Below, in pieces: positions 1-6,188 of a stretch of 9,747 nt of DNA (its first letter is position 1; every line of letters starts with the position of its first letter). Position numbers and translations under genes: made by a program. The stretch covers positions 1 through 9,747 of the forward strand of contig JAEENW010000056.1 of assembly GCA_016283945.1 (NCBI GenBank), given 5' to 3'. This stretch comes from Bacillota bacterium (GTDB taxonomy: Bacteria > Bacillota > Clostridia > Peptostreptococcales > Anaerovoracaceae). The notes below the pieces were generated by a model. That model did no database searches. It was not told the DNA's origin and was given only the letters and a program-made list of their open reading frames with translations.

Positions 1-1689
1 GAGAAGCGCGTGCAGGACATCTTCATGAGGATGTACGAGAAGGGCGACATATACAAGTCCGAGTACGAGGGCTGGTACTGCACCCCCTGCGAGAGCTTCT
101 GGACCGAGAGCCAGCTCGTCGACGGCAAGTGCCCCGACTGCGGCCGTCCCGTCGAAAAGGCACACGAGGAGGCGTATTTCTTCCGCCTCTCCAAGTACTC
201 CGACAGGCTCAAGGAGATGCTCCTCACCACCGACTTCCTCCAGCCGATGAGCCGCGTCAACGAGATGATCAGCTTCATCGACCAGGGGCTCGAGGACCTG
301 TGCATCTCCAGGACCAGCTTCGACTGGGGCGTCAAGGTGCCCCTCGACCCCAAGCACGTCGTCTACGTCTGGCTCGACGCGCTCAGCAACTACATCACCG
401 CGCTCGGCTACCCCGAGATGGACGGCGAGGACGCCTCCAAGTACTATAAGTACTGGCCGGCCGACTTTCACCTCGTCGGCAAGGAGATCGTCCGCTTCCA
501 CTCTCTCATCTGGCCCGCGATGCTGATGAGCCTCGACTTCCCCGTTCCCAAGCACGTGCTCGGGCACGGCTGGCTGCTCATCGACGGCGGCAAGATGTCC
601 AAGTCCAAGGGCAACGTCGTGGATCCGGTCGTCCTGATCAACAGGTACGGCGTCGACGCGCTCAAGTACTTCCTGCTGCGCGAGTACACCTTCGGGCAGG
701 ATGGCATCTTCACCAACGAGGTCATGCTCAACAGGATGAACTACGACCTGGCCAACGACCTGGGCAACCTGGTCTCCAGGACCGTCTCCATGATAGAGAA
801 GTACAACGGCGGGATCATCCCGGCAGCCGGCCCCGAGGAGGGCCCCGACGCCGAGCTCAGGCAGCTCGCCGTCAGCTGCCGCGACCGCGTCTCCGAGCAG
901 ATGGACAAGTTCCAGTTCAACTTCGCGCTCGAGGAGATCTGGACCGTCGTGCGCAGGACCAACAAGTACATCGACGAGACCGCTCCCTGGGTGCTCGCGA
1001 AGTCAGAGGAGACCAAGCCCCGCCTGGACGCCGTTCTCCACAACCTCGCCGAGGCCATCAGGATCGTGTCCATACTGATCCAGCCCTTCATGCACACCAC
1101 CAGCTCCGAGATCAGAAGGCAGCTCGGCATCGACGGAGAGCCCCTCTGGGAGGACGCCGCCGTGTTCGACATGTCCGAGGGCTGCAGGGTCTGCAAGGGC
1201 GACCCGATCTTCCCCAGGCTCGACGTCAAGAAGGAGCTCGAGGAGCTCGACGCGCTGAAGGCTCAGCAGATCGCCGAGGCCCAGGCAGAAGCCGCCGCCA
1301 GGGAGGCTGCCGCCGGCAAGGCCGCAGCGCCCGCCGCCGCTGAGGAGCCCGAAGAGGACGGCTCCAAGCCCGAGATCGAGTACGACGACTTCGCCAAGAT
1401 CGAGCTGAGGACCGGCGTCATCGTCAAGGCCGAGAAGCACCCGAAGGCAGACAAGCTGCTCGTGTTCCAGGTCGACCTGGGCACCGAGACCCGCCAGATC
1501 ATCTCCGGCGTCGCCTCCAGCTTCACCCCGGAGGAGTGCGTCGGACAGCACGTCATCGCCGTCGCCAACCTCAAGCCGAGGAAGCTGCGCGGGCTCGAGA
1601 GCCACGGAATGCTGCTCTTCGCCTGCGGCAAGGACGGAAGCTTCCGCTTTGCCGAGACCGCGGCCGAGGGCGGAGTCATCGTAGAGTGA
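1..1689 (+). CDS. metG: Methionine--tRNA ligase (MetRS), 5'-truncated by the window edge
   Basis: Class I synthetase that charges tRNA-Met with methionine in the cytoplasm. The reading frame is open from base 1, so the start and the HIGH motif (roughly the first 100 residues) lie outside the window; 562 residues are visible. A zinc knuckle is seen as CTPC (79-90) and CPDC (130-141), the KMSKS loop at 592-606, and the anticodon-binding helix region around NKYIDETAPW (961-990). An Ala/Glu-rich linker (about 1255-1370) joins the body to a C-terminal EMAP/Trbp111-type tRNA-binding domain (about 1375-1686, motifs KIELRTGVIVKAEKHP and LKPRKLRG). That domain usually mediates dimerisation and tRNA binding. 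The stop TGA overlaps the tatD start by one base (TGATG), which suggests translational coupling. MetRS next to TatD is a common arrangement in Bacillota. Identity is near certain. Confidence 0.97.
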   Translation, partial: EKRVQDIFMRMYEKGDIYKSEYEGWYCTPCESFWTESQLVDGKCPDCGRPVEKAHEEAYFFRLSKYSDRLKEMLLTTDFLQPMSRVNEMISFIDQGLEDLCISRTSFDWGVKVPLDPKHVVYVWLDALSNYITALGYPEMDGEDASKYYKYWPADFHLVGKEIVRFHSLIWPAMLMSLDFPVPKHVLGHGWLLIDGGKMSKSKGNVVDPVVLINRYGVDALKYFLLREYTFGQDGIFTNEVMLNRMNYDLANDLGNLVSRTVSMIEKYNGGIIPAAGPEEGPDAELRQLAVSCRDRVSEQMDKFQFNFALEEIWTVVRRTNKYIDETAPWVLAKSEETKPRLDAVLHNLAEAIRIVSILIQPFMHTTSSEIRRQLGIDGEPLWEDAAVFDMSEGCRVCKGDPIFPRLDVKKELEELDALKAQQIAEAQAEAAAREAAAGKAAAPAAAEEPEEDGSKPEIEYDDFAKIELRTGVIVKAEKHPKADKLLVFQVDLGTETRQIISGVASSFTPEECVGQHVIAVANLKPRKLRGLESHGMLLFACGKDGSFRFAETAAEGGVIVE

Positions 1690-2603
1690 TGAGGCTCTTC
1701 GACTCGCACTGCCACATATCCGACGGGCGCTACGCGGACCGCATCGAGGAGCTCGCTGAAGAGATCCGCGCCGCGGGAGTCGAGCGCCTCGTCGACATAG
1801 GGACCGACCTCGAGAGCTCGGAGAGCTGCGTCAGGATGGCGAAGCGCTTCGATTTCTGCTACGCCGCCGTCGGGTTCTTCCCCAGCGAGACCACCGGTCT
1901 CACGGAGGAGGATCTGGAGCGGCTCAGACAGCTCTCGCGCGAGCCCAGGGTCGTCGCCATAGGCGAGATCGGGCTCGATTACCACTACGACGATACCGAC
2001 AAGCCCTCCCAGCAGCACTGGTTCAGGAGGCAGATCGAGCTCGCCATAGAGGAGGACAAGACAATAATCGTCCACTCCAGGGACGCCGACGACGACACCC
2101 TGAGGATACTCAGGGAGAGCGGCGCCTTCTCGAAGGAGAGGACGGGGCGCTTCCCGCCCAAGCCGGACGGAAGGCCCGACGCGAGGGTGCTCCTGCACTG
2201 CTACTCGGGCAGCGCCGAGCTCGCGAGGACCTACGAGAAGCTCGGAGCCTCCATAAGCCTCGCGGGACCCGTCACCTTCAAGAACGCGAGGAGGAGCGTT
2301 GAGGTCGCCCGGACAGCGGACATACGCGACCTCCTTGTCGAGACCGACGCTCCCTACCTCACCCCGGTGCCCTTCAGGGGCCAGCTCAACAAGCCGCCCT
2401 ACGTGCGCTACACCGCGGAGAAGATAGCGGAGATCAGGGGCAACTCGCTCGAGTACATAGCCGAGCAGACCTACCTGAACGCCTGCAGGGTCTTCGGGCT
2501 CGAGCCGGACGGGAAAACCGCGCCCGGCGGAGCTCAGGAAGGCTCCGCAAGCTGCGCTTCGGGCGCCCCGGAGCTGGGATCGCCTATTACCGATGAACGC
2601 TGA
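1689..2603 (+). CDS. tatD: TatD-family metal-dependent hydrolase / deoxyribonuclease
   Basis: Predicted TIM-barrel metalloenzyme of the TatD family (3'-5' DNase/RNase activity in characterised members). The start is the ATG in TGATG, which gives the typical N-terminus MRLFDSHCHISDG. Metal-ligand candidates are H7 and H9 (HCH), E93 (GEIGLDYHYD), H129 (IIVHSRDA), H170 (LLHCYSG) and D220 (VETDAPYL), so the active site looks complete. At 304 residues it is longer than the usual 255-260. An insertion of about 15 residues rich in Arg, Lys, Pro and Gly lies between H129 and H170 (near 2128-2187), and about 30 low-complexity residues follow the usual end ACRVFGLE. The last codons (GAT GAA CGC TGA) belong to the first unit of a 31-bp tandem repeat. 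The tail may be former intergenic DNA read through after loss of an earlier stop; that is inference. No strong Shine-Dalgarno is seen at the start, so coupling to metG is likely. Confidence 0.93.
   Translation: MRLFDSHCHISDGRYADRIEELAEEIRAAGVERLVDIGTDLESSESCVRMAKRFDFCYAAVGFFPSETTGLTEEDLERLRQLSREPRVVAIGEIGLDYHYDDTDKPSQQHWFRRQIELAIEEDKTIIVHSRDADDDTLRILRESGAFSKERTGRFPPKPDGRPDARVLLHCYSGSAELARTYEKLGASISLAGPVTFKNARRSVEVARTADIRDLLVETDAPYLTPVPFRGQLNKPPYVRYTAEKIAEIRGNSLEYIAEQTYLNACRVFGLEPDGKTAPGGAQEGSASCASGAPELGSPITDER
2527..2548 (+). repeat. Inverted repeat (hairpin) in the tatD 3' tail
   Basis: GCGGAGC (2527-2533) and GCTCCGC (2542-2548) are perfect 7-bp inverted arms with an 8-nt loop. It lies in the low-complexity C-terminal tail of tatD. 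No T-run follows, so it is not a canonical intrinsic terminator. It may be the remnant of an intergenic structure now inside the reading frame. Confidence 0.4.
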
Positions 2604-2668
2604 ACTGCCGGCGATCGAGAGCGATAAACGCTGAACTGCCGGCGAATTGGAACATTGAACGCTGAACT
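2591..2668 (+). repeat. 31-bp tandem repeat (about 2.5 units) spanning the tatD stop and tilS start
   Basis: The 19-mer aacgctgaactgccggcga occurs at 2596-2614 and exactly again at 2627-2645. Its first 11 bases (aacgctgaact) recur at 2658-2668. All copies are spaced by exactly 31 bp. Unit 1 reads cgATGAACGCTGAACTG, unit 2 cgATAAACGCTGAACTG, unit 3 caTTGAACGCTGAACTC, so each unit carries a version of the tilS start context (ATG, ATA, TTG followed by Asn-Ala-Glu-Leu codons). Unit 1 also supplies the tatD stop codon. Because 31 is not a multiple of three, the ATG of unit 1 is out of frame with tilS. The simplest reading is tandem duplication of an originally overlapping tatD/tilS junction. Confidence 0.85.
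2593..2634 (+). other. Possible 13-codon upstream ORF (relic tilS start)
   Basis: The ATG in repeat unit 1 opens a short frame encoding MNAELPAIESDKR that stops at TGA 2632-2634, 20 nt before the TTG start of tilS. It overlaps the tatD end by 11 nt. Its first five residues equal the tilS N-terminus (MNAEL), so it looks like a duplicated start region and not a functional peptide gene. If translated by coupling from tatD it could deliver ribosomes towards tilS. No clear Shine-Dalgarno is visible. Confidence 0.3.
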
Positions 2669-3776
2669 CACAGTCAGAAAGACGATAAAAGAGCATTCGC
2701 TCATAGAGAAGGGCGACCGCGTGGTCCTCGGCCTGTCCGGAGGCCCCGACTCGCTCTGCCTGCTCTACATACTCGCGGAGCTGCGCGAAAGGCTCGGCTT
2801 CGAGCTCGAGGCCTTCCACCTCAACCACCTGATGAGGGGCGAGGACGCGGAGGCCGACGTGCGCTTTCTCGAGGAGACCTGCGCGGGTCTGGACGTCCCG
2901 CTCAGCGTGAAGCGCGTCGACGTGGAGGCCGTGGCCGCTGAGACCGGCATCTCGGTCGAGGAGTCCGGCCGCAAGGCCAGGCACGACGGGCTGCTCGCCC
3001 TCGCGGAGGGCAGCGCCTTCGGGAAGAGACCCGGCAAGGCCGCTTTCGCCCACAACCGCGACGACCAGGCGGAGACCGTCCTCATGCGCATACTGCGCGG
3101 GACCGGCGTCCACGGGCTCGCCGCGATGGAATACGAGCGCGCCGACGGGGTCATAAGGCCCCTGCTCGACACCCCGCGCTCGGAGATCGAAGATTTCTGC
3201 CGCAGGCGCGGGCTCTCGCCCCGCTTCGACAGCACCAACGCGAGCGACGACTACATGAGGAACCGCCTCAGGCACTCGCTGCTGCCCCAGCTCGCGGAGC
3301 AGTACAACCCCTCGCTCAAGGAAGGGCTCGTGAGGCTCTCGAGGAGCGCGTCGGAGGACGACGATTACCTCGAGGCTGAGGCCGCGCGCTTCCTGAGGGA
3401 GCAGGGCATAGAGGAAGCCGTCCGGGCGGCGAGGACGGAGCACGTCCCTCACGCCGGAGCCGGCGAAAGGGCAGCCGCTCCCCTGAGCGAGATCCGCGTG
3501 AGCCGCAGGGCGCTGAAGGCCCTGCATCCGGCGGTCTTCAAGCGGGCCGTGAGGAGGATCTTCCTCGCGCTCGGGCTCGACGAGGACATCGCAGGCGCCC
3601 ACCTCGAGGCCTTCATGAGGACGGTGCGCGAGGGCAGCAACCGCTCGCTTTCGCAGTTCCCGCACGGCTACAGCGCCGAGACCGCGGCGGGCGAGCTGCG
3701 CTTCAGGCGCCCGGAAGGGCCGGAACGCCCGATTTGTTCGCGGAACACAGAAAATTCACATTTACTTGAAGAATAA
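2655..3776 (+). CDS. tilS: tRNA(Ile)-lysidine synthase
   Basis: ATP-dependent enzyme that converts C34 of tRNA-Ile(CAU) to lysidine so that it reads AUA; the window uses many ATA codons. The N-type PP-loop SGGPDS is at residues 28-33, followed by HLNHLMRGEDAEAD (55-68), EESGRKARH (102-110), HNRDDQAET (133-141), RGTGVHGL (148-155), and DSTN followed by RNRLRH (192-207). The TTG start is chosen because it keeps the usual VRKTI helix before the PP-loop. The only in-frame alternatives are a weak ATT/CTG upstream or GTG at 2721, which would delete that helix. The Shine-Dalgarno is poor (GGAA close to the start). The protein has 373 residues, against about 430-470 in most Bacillota; it ends soon after the FPHGYSAE region and seems to lack the small C-terminal TilS domain. 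The next gene is ftsH, with no hpt between them, unlike the common tilS-hpt-ftsH order. Confidence 0.94.
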   Translation: MNAELTVRKTIKEHSLIEKGDRVVLGLSGGPDSLCLLYILAELRERLGFELEAFHLNHLMRGEDAEADVRFLEETCAGLDVPLSVKRVDVEAVAAETGISVEESGRKARHDGLLALAEGSAFGKRPGKAAFAHNRDDQAETVLMRILRGTGVHGLAAMEYERADGVIRPLLDTPRSEIEDFCRRRGLSPRFDSTNASDDYMRNRLRHSLLPQLAEQYNPSLKEGLVRLSRSASEDDDYLEAEAARFLREQGIEEAVRAARTEHVPHAGAGERAAAPLSEIRVSRRALKALHPAVFKRAVRRIFLALGLDEDIAGAHLEAFMRTVREGSNRSLSQFPHGYSAETAAGELRFRRPEGPERPICSRNTENSHLLEE

Positions 3777-3794
3777 CGCATAGTGTGGTAATAT
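3766..3794 (+). promoter_or_regulatory. Sigma70/SigA-type promoter for ftsH
   Basis: TTGAAG (3766-3771) is followed by 17 bp and TAATAT (3789-3794), directly preceded by TGG, an extended -10 element. An overlapping perfect TATAAT at 3792-3797 would give a 20-bp spacer. The region is AT-rich in an otherwise GC-rich window and overlaps the last codons of tilS. Expected transcription start is near 3801, leaving a leader of about 55 nt before ftsH. Confidence 0.7.
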
Positions 3795-3820
3795 AATCGC
3801 CCTTGGAATTGTATCCTCAA

Positions 3821-3835
3821 AGCAAATTATTTGCT
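3821..3835 (+). promoter_or_regulatory. Perfect palindrome in the ftsH leader (candidate operator or small hairpin)
   Basis: AGCAAAT-T-ATTTGCT is a perfect inverted repeat with 7-bp arms and a one-base centre, located between the predicted ftsH promoter and its ribosome-binding site. In DNA it looks like a site for a dimeric repressor just downstream of the transcription start. In RNA it could fold as AGCAA/TTGCT with a 5-nt loop. It does not match the CIRCE, CtsR or LexA consensus that I know. The binding protein is unknown. Confidence 0.5.
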
Positions 3836-3843
3836 GCGAACAC

Positions 3844-3849
3844 GGAGGA
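3844..3849 (+). promoter_or_regulatory. Shine-Dalgarno that fixes the ftsH start
   Basis: GGAGGA lies 8 nt before GTG 3858-3860. This supports that GTG over the in-frame TTG at 3831, which lies inside the leader palindrome and has no ribosome-binding site. Confidence 0.8.
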
Positions 3850-3857
3850 AAATATCA

Positions 3858-6176
3858 GTGAACAACAAAAAAGATCCGAGAACGGGCAGAACACTGCTCT
3901 TTTACGTGATGATCTTCCTGGGCATCATCGCCCTCGTCAGCTCCTTCAGGGGCATGGGGAGCCAGAACGCCCAGCGCACAGAGGTCGAGTTCTCGCAGTT
4001 CATCGAGCTTCTGAACGACTCCAAGGTCAGCGAGGTCTACATCAGCGAGAGCGGCCGCTACTACAACGCGACCCTCAAGGACGGCTCGCTCATAGTCTCA
4101 TACGCTCCGACGAGCTACGACATGGCGATCGTCAGCCAGGACTTCATCTACCCGCAGCTCGCCAAGGGCACTCTCAAGGTCGAGAGCATACAGCCCTCCA
4201 TACTCAGCGGGCTGCTCGGCTGGCTTCCGACCCTGCTCATGTTCGGCTTCCTCATCTTCTTCTATTCGAGGATGATGGGAGGCGGCGGCAACCGCGGCGT
4301 GATGAACTTCGGCAAATCGCGCGCGGTCATGCAGCGCGACGGCGACAAGCGCGTCACCTTCGCTGACGTCGCGGGGCTCGAGGAGGAGAAGCAGGAGCTC
4401 AGCGAGATCGTCGACTTCCTCAAGAACCCCAAGAAATATCTCGAGCTCGGCGCCAGGATCCCCAAGGGCGTCCTGCTCGTAGGCCCCCCGGGAACGGGAA
4501 AGACCTACATCTCCAAGGCCGTCGCGGGCGAGGCGGGCGTTCCGTTCTTCTCGATCTCCGGCTCCGACTTCGTTGAGATGTTCGTCGGCGTGGGCGCGAG
4601 CCGCGTGCGCGACCTCTTCGCGGACGCCAAGAAGAACGCGCCCTGCATAGTATTTATAGATGAGATCGACGCCGTCGGCAGGCGCAGGGGCGCCGGCATA
4701 GGCGGCGGCAACGACGAGCGCGAGCAGACCCTCAACCAGCTGCTCGTCGAGATGGACGGCTTCGGCGTCAACGAGGGCATCATCATCCTCGCCGCGACCA
4801 ACCGTCCCGACGTCCTCGACCCTGCCATACTCAGGCCCGGCCGCTTCGACCGCGAGGTCACCATAAGCGCGCCCGACGTCAAGGGCAGGGAGGCCGTCTT
4901 CCAGCTCTACGCCAAGGGCAAGCCCATCGACAAGAACGTCGACCTCAAGGTCCTCGCCAAGAGGACTCCGGGCTTCACCCCGGCCGACATCGAGAACATG
5001 ATGAACGAGGCCGCGCTCCTCACCGCGAGGCGCAACGGCACCATCATCCACATGGACGACCTCGAGGAGGCCATCACCCGCGTCATCGCCGGCCCCAAGA
5101 AGAAGAGCCGCGTGATGAGCGACAAGGAGAAGAGGCTCACGGCCTTCCACGAGGCGGGCCACGCCGTGGTCTCCAGGTGCATCCCGGGCTACGATCCGGT
5201 GCACCAGGTCACCATCATGCCCAGAGGCCGCGCGGGCGGCTTCACCATGAACCTCGGCGAGGAGGACAGATACTACGCCACGAGGGGCGACATGCTCGAT
5301 GAGATCGCCGTGCTGCTCGGAGGCCGCGTGGCCGAGAGCCTCAGGCTCGACGACATCAGCACCGGCGCCAGCAACGACCTCGAGAGGGCGACCAAGGTCG
5401 CGCACGACATGGTCACCAAGTACGGCATGTCCGAGGCCATAGGCCCCGTCAACTACAGCGACGCCGACGAGGTCTTCCTCGGGAGAGACTTCACCTCCAA
5501 GCAGAACTTCTCCGAGGACCTCGCCTCTAGGATCGACAAGGAGGTCCGCCGCATACTCGACGAGCAGTACGAGCGCACCAAGGCCATTCTCGCTGAGCAC
5601 GACGCGCAGCTCGAGGCCGTCGCGGACGCCCTGCTCGAGATGGAGACCATCGACGGCGAGCAGTTCGAGGCCATCTTCACCGGGACCAAGGGCGTAGAGG
5701 AGCTCAAGGCCGAGCAGGACCTCGAGAACAAGGCGCGCGAGCGCAAGGAGAAGATCGAGGCCCAGGCCAGAGCCGAGCGCGAGGCGCGCGAGGCCGAGGA
5801 GGCCGAGAGAGCCGCCATCCAGAACGCGGCAGCCCTCCAGAAGGCCCAGGCTCCGAAGGCGACCAGGATCGCCGTCATCGGAAGCGACGGAAAGCCCGTC
5901 ATCCGCGAGCTCGGCAGGGACGGAAAGATCATAGAGCCGCCCGAGCCGGAGACCTCGCAGGCGCTCCCGGAGAGCGCCGAAGCCCCGGCTGAAGCTCCCG
6001 AAGCCCCGGCTGAGGCCGCCGAGCCCGAAGCGATCGCCGAGCCCTCTGAGGCTCCGGAGTTCACCGGACCCGCAGAAAACACAGTACCTGAGTCCGAACC
6101 GGCTCCCGCCGGCGAGGCCGAAGATAGCGGAAGCGCTCCCGCGGAAAAGAGCGAAACACAGGACCATAAGCAATAA
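3858..6176 (+). CDS. ftsH: ATP-dependent zinc metalloprotease FtsH with long acidic C-terminal extension
   Basis: Membrane-anchored AAA+ protease that extracts and degrades membrane and short-lived cytosolic proteins as a hexamer. TM1 is at residues about 12-30 and TM2 at about 116-136, with a roughly 85-residue extracytoplasmic domain between them. Walker A GPPGTGKT is at 209-216, the pore loop in FVEMFVGVGAS, Walker B IVFIDEID at 264-271, and the arginine-finger region in RPGRFDRE. The zinc motif HEAGH is at 431-435 with the third ligand expected to be D507 (GASNDLER), so the enzyme looks active. The GTG start is supported by GGAGGA. At 772 residues it is about 120-160 longer than usual. 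After the protease domain comes a charged helical stretch (roughly residues 615-660), a short patch IAVIGSDGKPVIREL, then about 85 residues rich in Pro, Glu and Ala with a 21-bp direct repeat in the DNA. It has its own promoter and lies 12 nt before the regulator gene. Confidence 0.97.
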   Translation: MNNKKDPRTGRTLLFYVMIFLGIIALVSSFRGMGSQNAQRTEVEFSQFIELLNDSKVSEVYISESGRYYNATLKDGSLIVSYAPTSYDMAIVSQDFIYPQLAKGTLKVESIQPSILSGLLGWLPTLLMFGFLIFFYSRMMGGGGNRGVMNFGKSRAVMQRDGDKRVTFADVAGLEEEKQELSEIVDFLKNPKKYLELGARIPKGVLLVGPPGTGKTYISKAVAGEAGVPFFSISGSDFVEMFVGVGASRVRDLFADAKKNAPCIVFIDEIDAVGRRRGAGIGGGNDEREQTLNQLLVEMDGFGVNEGIIILAATNRPDVLDPAILRPGRFDREVTISAPDVKGREAVFQLYAKGKPIDKNVDLKVLAKRTPGFTPADIENMMNEAALLTARRNGTIIHMDDLEEAITRVIAGPKKKSRVMSDKEKRLTAFHEAGHAVVSRCIPGYDPVHQVTIMPRGRAGGFTMNLGEEDRYYATRGDMLDEIAVLLGGRVAESLRLDDISTGASNDLERATKVAHDMVTKYGMSEAIGPVNYSDADEVFLGRDFTSKQNFSEDLASRIDKEVRRILDEQYERTKAILAEHDAQLEAVADALLEMETIDGEQFEAIFTGTKGVEELKAEQDLENKARERKEKIEAQARAEREAREAEEAERAAIQNAAALQKAQAPKATRIAVIGSDGKPVIRELGRDGKIIEPPEPETSQALPESAEAPAEAPEAPAEAAEPEAIAEPSEAPEFTGPAENTVPESEPAPAGEAEDSGSAPAEKSETQDHKQ
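5978..6013 (+). repeat. 21-bp period direct repeat in the ftsH 3' end
   Basis: The 15-mer cgaagccccggctga occurs at 5978-5992 and 5999-6013, a period of 21 bp (7 codons). It encodes the repeated EAPAEA pattern of the FtsH tail. The in-frame period suggests growth of the tail by slippage or small tandem duplication. Confidence 0.75.
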
Positions 6177-6188
6177 GGAAAAAGCAAA

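Noticed and set aside
2591..2668. CRISPR array or phage attachment site at the 31-bp repeats
   Set aside because: The repeats are head-to-tail without distinct spacers, only two and a half units long, and contain the coding start context of tilS; no cas or integrase gene is present.
1263..3665. 800-codon open frame on the - strand across metG, tatD and tilS
   Set aside because: It crosses three well-supported genes on the other strand and its translation is low-complexity Leu/Val/Gly/Glu/Arg-rich with no recognisable domain; long antisense frames arise from GC-biased codon use.
3831..3857. Upstream TTG as the ftsH start, adding nine residues
   Set aside because: There is no ribosome-binding site and it lies within the leader palindrome; GGAGGA is correctly placed for GTG 3858.
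4098..6173. 691-codon open frame on the - strand opposite ftsH
   Set aside because: It is the mirror of a highly conserved ftsH with the same GC-bias artefact, and no domain or ribosome-binding site supports it.
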